Translations under genes and position numbers: made by a program
Part shown: piece after piece, positions 33,410-44,166 of the stretch
Position numbering within the stretch: the stretch's first letter is position 1
How the letters are laid out: each line of letters opens with the position of its first letter
Notes under the pieces: model-generated
The model's database searches: none
What the model was told of the DNA's origin: nothing
What the model saw: only the letters and a program-made list of their open reading frames with translations
NCBI GenBank assembly: GCA_039545355.1
Contig: BCJJ01000009.1
Coordinates: forward strand, 1,529,757 to 1,593,756
Source of the DNA: Trichosporon coremiiforme
Taxonomy: Eukaryota > Basidiomycota > Tremellomycetes > Trichosporonales > Trichosporonaceae
Length of the DNA: 64,000 nucleotides
Direction of reading: 5' to 3'

Positions 33410-34218
33410 GCGAGCGTGAGACTACCAAACGTCAGTAAAGCGTTCTTCGCCGGCGTTGGCATGATGACGGACAGTTGAGCAATTGAGACGAGGTATATAA
33501 TATGCAATAGACATTGCTTCGGGTTGCTTGGGGTCGGGGCAGCCGTGGAAAAAGTCGAAAGCAGCGAAGGCAGTCAGTCTCCAAGCTTAACTGCCTCCAG
33601 AGAGAGAGAGTTAGCTGATTGCTCACTTGTGCACAGATGCACCCATGAGCCGTGAACTGTTGCTGGTGGAGGCGGACCACTTTGGTTCCGCTCGCTGGTG
33701 GACTCCCAAGCTTGATCTCCTGTCCTGTTTTGTTTCCAATTGCCCGGTCTCACTAACATGGAGCTTCAAAGTGATCACGCTCGGTGTTACCGCCCGCGAA
33801 TCGGCCGTTCGATGCCGCCTGCACACTGACAAGCGCACGCTAACAGCTGATAAGCATCGGAACACGCGAGGCAACACCTGCACCCATAACGTGAGTGGCC
33901 GACGCGATGACGCCTTCCGCCGCCGGCGTGAACTCATCAATGGCGAATATCACCCCAGGCACACATCATCCCAACCTTTCCAGCCAGTGCAGTGCTTGCA
34001 GTGACTACTACCATATTACGACGGGTGTGCCGATGGACGACGCAGCATCGGCACCATGCACTCGGCACGCGTGCGCGCCGAACGCGCTCGATCACGCACC
34101 GCATTAGGACAGCCTGCATTGGCAACACCGCTGCCTTAGCCTTGGGTGCTCGGAGGAACTCCGGAGACTCATAAGAGCGAGCTGCGATGCACTGATGTCC
34201 CACACTAACCTCGTCACC
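33410..34218. other. Intergenic, lectin to BVMO
   Basis: 0.8 kb with no recognisable exon. ACTCATAAGAG near 34168 is a weak TATA-like element about 50 bases before the BVMO start. Confidence 0.4.
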
Positions 34219-36105
34219 ATGGCCCGTACCATTCGCACAGTCATCATTGGCGGTGGCCTGTCAGGCATCACCCAGGCGATCCGTCTGAAGAAGGAGCTAG
34301 GCGACCGCGTCCAGATCACTGTGAGCCCTTCCTCTTGTGGTTTCGCTGACCCCAGATCCTCGAGAAGAAGGGCTCTCCCGGCGGTGTGTGGCGTGACTCG
34401 ATCTGGCCCGAGGCAGGCGTCGACGTCCCGATCCACCTGTACACGCTCGAGACGGACCTCGAGACCGACTGGCGCGAGTACTTCGCCTTCCAGCCCGATG
34501 TTCTTGCGTACTGGCTCCGTCTGGTCGACAAGTACGAGCTGCGGGACTCGTTCGTCTTCAACTCGGAGTACGTCGGGTCGCACTGGGACGAGCGCACGCA
34601 GACTCACAGCGTGACCATCCGCAACACGAAGACCAAGGCGCAGACCGACATCACGTCCGAGGTGCTCATCTCCGCCACTGGCCCGCTCGCAAAGCGCAAG
34701 TTCCCCAACGTCCCGGGACTCAAGGAGTTCAAGGGCGCGTGGTTCCACAACCTCGACTGGGACGGAAGTGTCAAGCTCGAGGGCAAGCGCATCGCTGTTG
34801 TCGGTAATGGCTCTTCTGGTGTCCAGATCGTACCCGGTCTCGCCAAGCTCCCCGGCACGCAGGTTACGCACTACATTCGCTCGGGAGGCTACTTCATCCC
34901 CAAGATCCAGCGCGAGTACACGCCCTGGGAGCGCTTCGCGTTCCAGTGGATCCCGGGATACCTGCGCTGGCACCGCTTCGGCATTCTCCAGGAGGTAAGC
35001 TAGGAGTCATCGTTTCCAGCTGACCGCAGCACGACCGTCACTGGTCGATCAAGTTCGCGGGCGACAACAAGCAGCGCGAGCAGGACGAGCGCGAGCTGCT
35101 CGCGTACCTCCGCGCCAAGGCGCCTCCCAAGTACCTCGACGCTTTGACCCCGACGTGGCGTGAGTTGATCGCCGTAGACACCGCTAACTCGCAGCTCTCG
35201 GCACGAAGCGTCCCCCTCTCGACCTCGGCTGGCTCGACAGTCTGCACTGGGACAATGTCGAGCTCGTGAACGGTCCTCTCGAGTCCGTCGACGCCACCGG
35301 CATCACCGTGAACGGCAAGCACCGCGACCACGACATCATCGTCTACGCCACGGGCAGTGACATCGGCGCGCACGGCCTGGGTGCCAATACCCGTCTCTTT
35401 GGCGAGGGCAACCTCGAGCTGGAGCAGTACTGGACGTCGATCGGCGGTCCCCAGGCGTACGCCGGTATCGCTGTTCCCCGTTTCCCGAACTACTTTACTA
35501 TCATTGGCCCTAACTCGGTCGCGGGAAGCTGGGGATACACTGCACTTCGCGAGACTGCCGCCGTTGCTCGCATCGTCCGCGAGCTTCTCGAGTACAACCT
35601 CAGTAGCGTGCAGCCGAAACAGGCCGTGTTCGAGCACGAGAGCGAGGAGATCCAGAAGGAGCTGAACAAGGCGGTGAGTAAACTGGCCTGCATATTGGTC
35701 AGGGATAGTATAGCCCACGCCTGAGCCGGCTTCAGAACGCAGCTGTTGTACTCAAGCTGACATCAGACCATCGCGGTTGCCGGAGTGGACAACTACTGGC
35801 GCTCTCCCGCTGGCCGCATCACCGTCAACTCGCCTTTGTCCGGTCTCGGCCTGTGGTGGAGGACGCAGCGTACGCGCTGGGGCGACTGGGATGCTGTGCG
35901 CCTCGTGAAGGGCTCGGACGGCAAGACGCGCCTGCAGCACGTCGATGTCCTGGCCATCAAACGCCGGCGGGCAGCCGTCAAGGCGCTCCTCGTTGCCGCG
36001 CTGGGCGCGACGCTGTACAAGCGATGGGACGCGGTGGTTGCCGCCTTCGAGTGGGCCGTGAAGGAGTCGGGAGCCGACAATCTGCTGCAGCACATTCGCG
36101 CTTAG
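34219..36105 (+). CDS. Baeyer-Villiger-type flavin monooxygenase
   Basis: Five exons (34219-34320, 34356-34994, 35030-35159, 35195-35673, 35767-36105) give about 562 residues; the first three introns are each exactly 35 nt. FAD site GGGLSG at 11-16 close to the N-terminus, BVMO fingerprint FKGAWFHNLDW at 159-169 (FxGxxxHxxxW) followed by Asp, NADPH site GNGSSG near 184, and YATGSD in the second FAD segment. These identify a class B monooxygenase that inserts oxygen next to a ketone or hydroxylates related substrates. Start at 34219 has CACCATGG context; an in-frame ATG at 34195 would add eight residues. A hydrophobic patch near the C-terminus (ALLVAALGATLY) might associate with membrane. Substrate unknown. 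Confidence 0.93.
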
Positions 36106-36819
36106 ATGGAATGAGTAACGAGTTGTACACTGTCATGAAAAATGGGTAATGGAAGTTATGCAGATTATGCAAAGTCATGCAAGCCCATGCTAAGCCAAGC
36201 ACGCCACACCCCTGGTTATCGGTGCGCTGACATGGGTGCATTCCTTCTTCTGTCCCTTGAGAAGGTTGTTGGGATCTCGCAGCCTCGACGCACCGGCGCT
36301 TAGTTCTACCGTCAGTTCTGCCGTGCGTTCTGCCGGACGTTCCAGGCCGGGTCGAGCAACGAGTAGCAAACGCAGAACATGCCGCGTCCATCATCTACTC
36401 CTAGCGGTCTGTCCTAGCTCTCCTAGCTGTCCTATCGCCGTGCACGCCGGATCCTGCCACCATGGCATCGTACAGGGCGGTCTGAACAAATTTCGGGCCG
36501 GTTTGGACATCGCGTGGTCTACCCCCAGACCAATAGCCAGGCACAGCAGCCGGGCCCCTTTCAGTGCGGGCGTCACATGACTAGCGTCGGGCATGACGCC
36601 GGCCAGCACGAGTGAGCGCTTACCGCCATCGGTCAAGTGCGAGGCCGCAGCCTGTAGGCCGTCAAAGGTACGAGACTCGTCGCGGCACATGAGCACATGA
36701 ACGCGCGGGCACACATTGACTTACATCTGTGACACGACTACTCATACAAGCCGCACGACTCAGTCTCTCGTGCTTTCCCCTCTCCATCCACCATATTCCC
36801 ATCTACTAGACGTCTCGCG
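36106..36819. other. Intergenic, BVMO to aminopeptidase P
   Basis: 0.7 kb. TCATGCAAGCCCATGC-type short repeats follow the BVMO stop. The minus-strand open frame at 36391-36714 has no ATG start and no recognisable motif and is not called. No TATA box before the downstream gene. Confidence 0.4.
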
Positions 36820-39039
36820 ATGGCTGCCCTCGACGCTCGCGCGAGGCTCGCTGCTCTCCGCGAGCTCATGCGCGAGCGCAACATTGGTGTATAGTGAGTC
36901 TTCCCTCTTATCAACAAGCCAGGCTGACGATAGCGTTGTCCCCTCTGAAGATGCCCGTGAGCTGAACTGTTTGGATGTGCGAGCTAACCCCAGACGCCTC
37001 CGAGTACCTCGCTCCTTGCGATGCGCGCCGTGCATACCTCACCGGCTTCACTGGTTCCGCCGGCTGTGCTGTCGTCACCCAGACCGAGGCGCTGTGTTGG
37101 ACCGACGGACGATACTTCCTCCAGGCCGGAAAGGAGCTTGGCGATGAGTGAGCTAGGCATTCGAGACAACTAGCTAACGTCCAGCTGGACTCTGATGAAG
37201 CAGGGCATGCCCGATGTGCCGTCCTGGAGCGCTTGGCTCAAGGAGCTGGGTCCTACGACTCGCGTCGGTATCGACCCCCACGTCCTCTCGGCGGCGGACG
37301 CGAAGCCCCTCTCCGAGGCGCTCGCCAAGGACCCGACCCGCTCTCTCGTGCCCGTGAACGAGAACCTCGTCGACCTCGTCTGGGGCCAGGGCCGTCCCCC
37401 TCGCCCGTCCAACCCGATTTTCCGTCTTGGCGATGAGTACGCCGGCGAGAGCGTTGGCTCGAAACTGTCCAAGCTCCGCGAGAACCTCAGCAAGACTGGC
37501 TCTCCCGGAACAGTCATCACCAACCTCGACGAGGTCGCTTGGCTCTTCAACCTCCGCGGCAGCGACATCCCCTATAACCCCGTCTTCTTCGCCTACGCGA
37601 TCGTGACCCGCGACGACGCTACGCTCTATGTCAACCCCGCCTCCGTGCCCCAGGACGTGCGCGACTACCTGTCGCAGAACAACGTCGCCGTCCTCGAGTA
37701 CGACAAGGTCTGGCCCGCGCTTGCGTCCTGGCGCCGACTGATCGAGGAGCAGAAGGCGGCCGAGAAGGCCAAGGCTGAGGCCGAGGCTGCCGCCGATCAG
37801 GAGCGCAAGGACAAGCTCCCCACGCCCGAGCCGCCCAAGCCCGAACCCGCCGCTAACGGCGCCGGACCCAAGGAGAAGATCCAGAAGACGGACAAGGTGC
37901 TCATCGGGAACAAGACGAGCTGGGCTGTCGCCAACGCCCTCGGAGACCAAAACGTCGAAGCCCGCCGCTCCTGGGTCGAGGACGCCAAGGCGCGCAAGAA
38001 CGCCGTCGAGATTGAGGGATTCCGCCGCTCTCACATTCGTGACGGCGCCGCGCTTGTGCGCTACTTTGCCTGGCTCGAGGAGGTGCTCGGCAAGGGTGAG
38101 ACGATCAACGAGTTTGACGCCGCGACGCAGCTCGAGAAGTTCCGTAGCGAGAACAAGCTCTTCAAGGGCCTGTCGTTCGACACCATCTCGTCCACTGGCC
38201 CCAATGCCGCCGTCATCCACTACAAGCCTGACGAGGAGAACAGCGCCGTCATCGACATCAACCAGGTCTACCTCTGCGACTCGGGCGGCCAGTACATGGA
38301 CGGTACGACGGACGTCACCCGTACTCTTGTGAGCTAGATAGTCGTCTCCCAGCTGACGCCAGCACTTTGGCACCCCCACCGCTGAGGAGAAGCGCGCCTT
38401 CACCCGTGTCGTGAGTTACCAACATGTGACTGAAAACTGACGCTGCAGCTCCAGGGCCACATCGGTACGCCGACTAACTCCTGGCATCGCTGACAACAGG
38501 AATCGACGAGATGGTCTTCCCGGCCGGCACGACGGGTTACGTTCTCGACACTGTCGCGCGCCGCGCGCTCTGGAAGGACGGTCTGGACTACCGGTAAGCT
38601 GTCTCGCGCGTGCTAAGCTGACCCCAGCCACGGCACCGGACACGGCGTAGGCCACTTCTTGAACGTCCACGAGGGCCCGCAGGGGATCGGCCCCCGCGTT
38701 GCGTACAACTCGATCGGGCTGCAGGAGGGCATGGTGCTCTCGAACGAGCCCGGCTACTACGAGGACGGCAAGTTTGGTATCCGCATCGAGTCGGTCGTGG
38801 CGGTCAAGAACGCCCCGACGGCGAACAACTTTGGCGGCAAGGGCTACCTCGAGTTTGAGAACTTCACCATGTGCCCGATCCAGGTCAAGATGATCGACCT
38901 CCGCCTCCTGTCCCAGGACGAGAAGGACTGGCTCAACAAGTACCACCAGGAGGTGCTTGCCAAGGTCAAGCCGGAGCTGGAGGCGCTCGGCGACCAGCGC
39001 GCCATCGCGTACCTGGAGCGCGAGTGTGAGGTCATCTAA
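36820..39039 (+). CDS. Xaa-Pro aminopeptidase P (M24B)
   Basis: Eight exons: 36820-36893, 36934-36956, 36994-37147, 37185-38328, 38363-38410, 38449-38464, 38500-38593, 38628-39039; about 654 residues, introns 34-40 nt. N-terminal creatinase folds contain [18 protein letters not shown] and [16 protein letters not shown]. The pita-bread catalytic domain has the two-metal ligands D449 and D460 ([14 protein letters not shown]), H527 ([13 protein letters not shown]), E558 ([10 protein letters not shown]) and E572 (GIRIES). It removes an N-terminal residue preceding proline, in the cytosol by homology to APP1. Residues ~271-322 are a Lys/Glu/Ala then Pro-rich insertion between the second N-terminal fold and the catalytic domain that is not part of the family core. 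Exons 2 and 6 are only 23 and 16 nt. Confidence 0.96.
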
Positions 39040-39706
39040 TCAGATCTTTGTGTTGGGCAGTGTGCAGTGTGTAGTCTGGCGCGAGCCGTCGCGCGTGCAG
39101 ACAAAATAGGTTTCGTGGTTCGCATAATCGTGTTATGTATCGTTCCCTCTGACGATGGTCGCCCGCAATCAGTCGCGTTCGCAATTGGTGGACGGCCCGA
39201 TCGAATGAGTGAGAGGTGTGCAGGGTGCCTGGGGCGGTGCTTTTGTCTTGGCACAATCTCTTCACTCCGCATTCCACCAGAGGTGAGACGAGGGGCCGGG
39301 AGGCTCGGCGTCACTGGTCTCGGCAATCTACAGGGTGGGCCACTGACAGTACTAGGCGTGCAAATGCCCAGGAAGCGCTAGTGGCTCGCATCGCCCCCCC
39401 GGCATGCCCGCGAGCCCCGCTACCATCCGGGTTGGCGTTGGGTTTGGCGTAAGAGACCGAGGCAGCCACCATCCGCCAAGTCGCCAAGACCAATTTGAGC
39501 ACCGCGCGTCGACCAACTGCAACACAGGCAGATGCGCAGGCCATCGCGAGATCGCGCGTGCCCCCTTTCATGCGGGCGAGGGATACCAAGACAATGCGGA
39601 GACTCATGCCTCCTGTCCTCCCCGGAGTATATAACGATCAACAGCACCCGCTGATGCCCGCTCCCCACTCATTCTACTCACACTCATTGATACCACTCCC
39701 GTTCTG
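39040..39706. other. Intergenic, aminopeptidase P to GPI protein
   Basis: 0.67 kb. Holds the 3'UTR of aminopeptidase P and the TATA-containing promoter of the GPI protein. No other feature seen. Confidence 0.45.
39628..39634 (+). promoter_or_regulatory. TATA box of GPI protein gene
   Basis: TATATAA in GGAGTATATAACG, 73-79 bases upstream of the ATG at 39707. Confidence 0.7.
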
Positions 39707-40834
39707 ATGCTGCTCTCTACGTCCCTCTCGTTCGCCGTGCTCTCGGCTCTCGCCTCCGCCCAGAAGGCGGGCGACAAGCAGCCGACGCTCAAGTTCAACC
39801 GCGACCTAGACCCGCACGACGCCCAGATCCGCCTTGGCCCGCAGCCCGAAGCCTGGACCGCGTCCGGCAACGGCGACGACACAGTGTACACCACCGACTC
39901 GTCCTGGGGCCAGATGACGGTGAATCTCAAGTTCATCGGCGACTCGATCACGATCCACGGCAAGTCGGACAAGTACTGGACGCAGAGCGGGGGCGACTGG
40001 AAGTCCATCCTCTACGTGACGGGCACGGGCGGCCAGTTCCCGACCGACGGCAAGATTCTCGAGCAGCCGCTTTCCAGCACGGACATTGCCGAGTTCAAGA
40101 GCAACGACACGCGTGAGATTGACGTCTCCCTTGTCCTTGGCCAGAGCGACTGGACCATTTCGGGCGTCACGGTCGGCACTGGCTTCGTCACGGACGCGAA
40201 GAGCAAGGACGATGCGCGCAAGACCGAGGTCGACTTTGTCGAGGACGGCAAGGTCAACGCCGTCCTCGGCACAGAGGGCACATGGGAGGTCGCGGGCGAG
40301 AACGCAGTGTGCAAGGACAAGGCCAAGTTCCGCACCAGCATCCCCAAGGGCGTCGCCTACGTCGAGCTCGAGGGTGCGCGCGGCCCCGAGTCGAGGGAGT
40401 TCCAGCTGCACATCTTTGCCGACGACGGGGAGCAGATCTGGGAGACGATCGCGACCCAGTTCCCCACTGCGACCGAGTCGCTCTTCTTCTTCTCTCCCCT
40501 TGACCCCGCCAAGAAGTGGACCCTCGAGGTCGACTGCGTCGGACCCAACATTCCCAGCGGACAGAACCAGTTTGAGAAGATCACGTACTACTACGAGAAG
40601 ACCCAGGCGCCGGCCGACGAGGAAAAGCCCGCCGCTGGTGCTGGTGCCGCTGACGCTGGAGACAAGGACAAGGCTGCTGCCTCGTCTACCGGCGGTGCCT
40701 CTGCTGGTCAGTCGTCTTCTGCCGCTGCTGCTCCCGCCGCCTCCGCCACCCAGAACAGCGGCGCCGCCGCCACTGGGCCCCTCGCCGGCCTCTTCGCCCT
40801 TGGTGCTGCTGCTGCCGCCTACCTCGCCCTCTAA
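39707..40834 (+). CDS. GPI-anchored cell-surface protein, hypothetical
   Basis: Intronless, 375 residues. Signal peptide at 1-18 (LLSTSLSFAVLSALASA). The body (~25-310) is beta-rich with pattern repeats such as DSITIHGKSDKYW and SDWTISGVTV, few Cys, and resembles fungal secreted proteins with jelly-roll or carbohydrate-binding-like segments without a clear family. The C-terminal 70 residues are an Ala/Ser/Gly linker and end in a hydrophobic tail (GPLAGLFALGAAAAAYLAL) as expected for GPI attachment. Likely wall or plasma-membrane bound. Strong G/C-ending codon bias and a good TATA box suggest high expression. Confidence 0.82.
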   Translation: MLLSTSLSFAVLSALASAQKAGDKQPTLKFNRDLDPHDAQIRLGPQPEAWTASGNGDDTVYTTDSSWGQMTVNLKFIGDSITIHGKSDKYWTQSGGDWKSILYVTGTGGQFPTDGKILEQPLSSTDIAEFKSNDTREIDVSLVLGQSDWTISGVTVGTGFVTDAKSKDDARKTEVDFVEDGKVNAVLGTEGTWEVAGENAVCKDKAKFRTSIPKGVAYVELEGARGPESREFQLHIFADDGEQIWETIATQFPTATESLFFFSPLDPAKKWTLEVDCVGPNIPSGQNQFEKITYYYEKTQAPADEEKPAAGAGAADAGDKDKAAASSTGGASAGQSSSAAAAPAASATQNSGAAATGPLAGLFALGAAAAAYLAL

Positions 40835-41371
40835 GTCACCCTTCCACCAATTCATTTGATACCCCCTTCCTGAGTTTTTCCGGACACTGAAGTAATACCT
40901 CTCATCCCCCATTCCTTCCATACTCGTCGAGCAGTAGCACGTTGTTTGTTCCCATTCCGCAGTAGAGTCTCTCACATATGCAGGCAGCCCATTCAACCCA
41001 AGAGTCAACGAAGCCCGGATGCTCTACTGGGCACTCCCGTCCCATCGCTTCCAAGCGTTGCCGAGTACTCCCAAGCTCCGCTCAGCCCGATCCTCCCGAG
41101 TTGCTCGACTGACTTCCCACACACGCCCCGCATTCTCAGCTTGGCACGGCCAAGACAACTAGCCACCACCGGATGCCAAGCAGGGCCGGGGTGGCCAGAT
41201 CCAGGAACCGTACCCTTTTTCGTCGCGATGGCCCCACTTGCACCAAGTGAAGATAGGAAAAAGTGGGGTGCATCAATAAGGTTCACTCAAATTCACGCAC
41301 AGTGGAGAGCGTCCAGGCAACAACAATTTCCGAAGTGGAGGTCGTCCTCTCTCTCCGTACACACTCACACC
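40835..41371. other. Intergenic, GPI protein to POP4
   Basis: 0.54 kb. GPI-protein 3'UTR and POP4 promoter. No exon, TATA box or repeat recognised. Confidence 0.45.
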
Positions 41372-42516
41372 ATGTCCCGCGCCTCCTCCCATGACTCGCG
41401 GACACCTAGCGCCGCCCCCTCGCGCGTCTCGAGTCCTGCGCCGTCGGGACCGTCAGCCTCGGCGGGTCCCTCGGGCACAGCGACACCGCAAGTGACCGAC
41501 ATCTACCGCCCAATCGCGACCGCTATTCAAGTACGCCTCTCCCATTAGACTTACGCTGACAGCAGAAACCCCTCGCGGACCTGACGACGGCGGCATCAGG
41601 AGAAGCCGATCTCCCAGCTCTCCTCGGACTCGACAGCGCGACGTACAACTCCCGCCTGAGCGGGAAGAACCTCCTCCTTACCGATGTGCCGAGTGCGGCG
41701 AGCGAGCTCGTGACGGGCCGGAAGCGGAATCGCGGCGACCCCTCTGCGCTCGCGGCAACAAAGGCTGCGCAGGCAGCCGAGGTCGCAGAGCGCGAGGAGC
41801 GTGGAGCGATGGCGCCGCGGAAAGCCAAGAAGGTGCGGGAAGCGAGATGCGCGACTAGCCCATGGGAGCGGATATCGTACGCCAGTCTGCAGCCGCTGCG
41901 AACATTGCACGAGCGCTATCTCGCGCATGTTCTGCAGCTGCCGACCTGGGATCCGGAGGCGAAGCCGGGAACTGCGCTGCCCGTAGCCGCTGAGCCGATG
42001 CAGGGCAAGCTTCTGAAGGCGGACCTGACCGGCGCCGTGGTGTCGGTGCTCGCATCGAAGAACCCGTCTCTGACGGGGATCAAGGGCACGGTCCTCGAGG
42101 AGACGAGCGGGACGTTGCGGCTAGCGTGCGCCGACGACCGTGTCCGTGTCGTGCCGAAACAGGACGCGCAATTCCGCCTCCTCTTCCCCGCATACGCATT
42201 CCCGGCCGACTCGACGCGGGAACCGGAGGACGATGCGGTGCTCCTGTCGCGGTTCCATGCCGAGTGCCCCCGGGTCGAGATTGAGATCATGGGCTCTGCG
42301 TTTGCGTACAGGAGTGGAGACAGGGCGGGGAGGAAGTTCAGGCCGGCACAGGGCAAGAATGGAGCCGGATGGGGAGAGGAATGGGTCAAGGGCGAGTGGG
42401 GACAGATCCTTGGAGAACTTGGGGAGGATAAGGGGACCCAGACGCAGAAGCGGCGCAAGAGGAATAAGAGCAGGAGAAAGGACCCGCTTGTCGGCGGTAG
42501 CTTGCAGGTGTTCTAA
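41372..42516 (+). CDS. POP4: RNase P/MRP subunit p29 (Pop4)
   Basis: Two exons (41372-41530, 41566-42516; 35-nt intron) encode about 369 residues. The N-terminal ~50 are Ser/Pro-rich, then a basic region (TGRKRNRGD, APRKAKKVRE). The conserved Rpp29/UPF0086 Sm-like barrel occupies ~210-300: LLKADLTGAVVSV, NPSLTGIKGTVLEET and VVPKQDAQFRL, the last being the family signature (PK..s.F.f). A basic tail (KRRKRNKSRRKDP) follows. Pop4 binds the RNA of nuclear RNase P and MRP and takes part in pre-tRNA and pre-rRNA processing. Homologues are usually 220-280 residues; the excess is in the N-terminal linker and the insertion before the C-terminus. Confidence 0.92.
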
Positions 42517-42925
42517 GACGGAGAAGTCATGTATGATAGTGTATTGTCTCCTTGAGTGTTCTCGGGTACAGAGGGGAGTGTTACTGACCATGAAGATGTG
42601 ACCGGTAACTTTGCGCTTCCTGCTCGTTGATGGGATGGACAGACGCACGGCTAGCTTACCCATGCGGTCATAGTAGACCTGAAAAGAGGTGACCCGTCCA
42701 GTGTTGCAGTTGGAAGCGTTTCGCTTGTCTCTAGCACGGTTCAACGCCGGACGATCATCTTTCGGCGCTGGCCGCACCTCCACCACACCCGACGTCATCC
42801 TCCACCCGTCTCTCTCAACCTCACAACTGTTTTCCTCCTCACTCCCCCCTTCCCTTCATCTGGCCCTCTTGCAACTCATTCATCCACTCGTCACAATCCC
42901 ACGCCCGCGAACATCAGGGGGAGAC
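42517..42925. other. Intergenic, POP4 to sirtuin
   Basis: 409 bases. Pyrimidine-rich leader of the sirtuin gene from about 42770. The minus strand has an open frame from ATG 42798 that runs into POP4 antisense; it is weighed in the findings and not called. Confidence 0.45.
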
Positions 42926-43842
42926 ATGTCAGACATCGCAGCCTTCCACACCCTCCTCCGCAGCCTAAAACACCCCCGCATCCTCGCAGTCTGCGGCGCG
43001 GGCCTCTCTGCTGCCTCGGGACTCCCCACCTTCCGCGGCGCCGGCGGACTCTGGCGAAACTACGAAGCGACATCCCTCGCCACATCACAGGCATTCAAGC
43101 GCGACCCAGGGCTCGTATGGACCTTTTACGCGTACAGGCGGCACAAGGCGCTCGGCGTCGAGCCGAATGGGGGTCATTGGGCCCTGGCCCAGCTGGCTGA
43201 GAGGTTGGGGGATGATTTCTTGTGTCTCACGCAGAATGTTGACAGTGAGTGACAAAACTCCTCTGGAGCGAATGCCATATGGCGTGGGCCAGAAGATTGA
43301 CTACTGCAGACCTGCACGAACGCGCACACCATCCCACGCAAACGTTGAAACACCTGCACGGCTCCCTCTTCGATCTCAAGTGCACACGCTGTCCGTGGAA
43401 GTCCTACGATGATCGAAACCCCCTGCCCGGTCTCGAGATCGCAGCCCAGGACTCGGCGGCCGAGAAGCTCCTCGATCCCGCTCACGCGCTCGATCCCATC
43501 TCGCCAAAGGATCTGCCACGCTGTCCCGAGTGTGGGGGACTGGCACGCCCGGCTGTAGTCTGGTTCGGCGAGAGTCTCGACTCGGCCATGCTCGAGGAGG
43601 CTGATGAGTGGATTGAGGAGAAGCCCGTCGACATTGTCCTCGTCGTTGGGACGAGTGCGGTCGTGTACCCTGCCGCTGGGTACGCTGAGCTCGCCCGGAC
43701 GAAGAACACGCACATTGTCACGGTCAACCTCGAGATTGAGGGCGGGAGGAGGAACAAGAACGACTTCCACTTCGAGGGCGACGCCAGCGTACTCCTCCCC
43801 GAGTTGCTGGAGCCTATCATTGGCAAGCCCTCGGCGAGCTAG
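42926..43842 (+). CDS. Class III sirtuin (SIRT5-like NAD-dependent lysine deacylase)
   Basis: Two exons (42926-43244, 43310-43842) give about 283 residues. NAD-binding GAGLSAASGLPTFRG (24-38), QNVDNLHERA (103-112, with the QNVD pocket), catalytic His123 in KHLHGSL, a Zn ribbon of CTRC and CPECGG, and the GTSAVVYPAAGY segment are present. The acyl-pocket residues that define SIRT5-type enzymes are conserved as Y68-x-x-R71 in FYAYRR, so preference for succinyl, malonyl or glutaryl lysine is likely. No long mitochondrial presequence is seen from this ATG; the first residues are MSDIAAFHTLL. The frame stays open upstream through the leader, but no closer ATG is better. Follows POP4 by 410 bases on the same strand. 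Confidence 0.93.
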
Positions 43843-44166
43843 TCAGTGCCTACATAGTGCAACAGGGTGTAATCCAGAGTGTCCATGATATCGCTCTCGG
43901 TTAAGGTTCTACTTGTACAATGTGGGTTGATATCTTCAGATCGGACTATGTGACGAGTTTCCATGAAAGAGGAACAAACCCGTGGATACGCGCCCGAGGC
44001 GCTCTCTAAGCCAAGTCCGTGAAACAGTTTTGGTCGTGGGTCCCTTGATGATACATCTTTGTACAGGTCGTGACAGTGCTGAGTAGGTTATCGTTGTGTG
44101 GCGCTGCCTTCTAAGTTATGCGCTCTAAAGTCTGGCACGGGAGGCGCCAGCCTCCGCTGCTCAGAG
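43843..44166. other. Convergent intergenic spacer
   Basis: 324 bases between the stop codons of the sirtuin (+) and the aspartic protease-like gene (-). Only 3'UTR-type sequence seen. Confidence 0.5.

Noticed and set aside
36391..36714. 108-codon minus-strand frame upstream of aminopeptidase P
   Set aside because: No ATG at its start, no recognisable family and it overlaps the presumed promoter.
37174..38403. 409-codon open frame on the minus strand
   Set aside because: It is the antisense of the aminopeptidase P exon 4; long antisense frames arise from G/C-ending codons. The + product has all metal ligands.
39806..41008. 400-codon open frame on the minus strand
   Set aside because: Antisense shadow of the GPI-anchored protein gene, with an Arg/Leu/Gly-biased composition.
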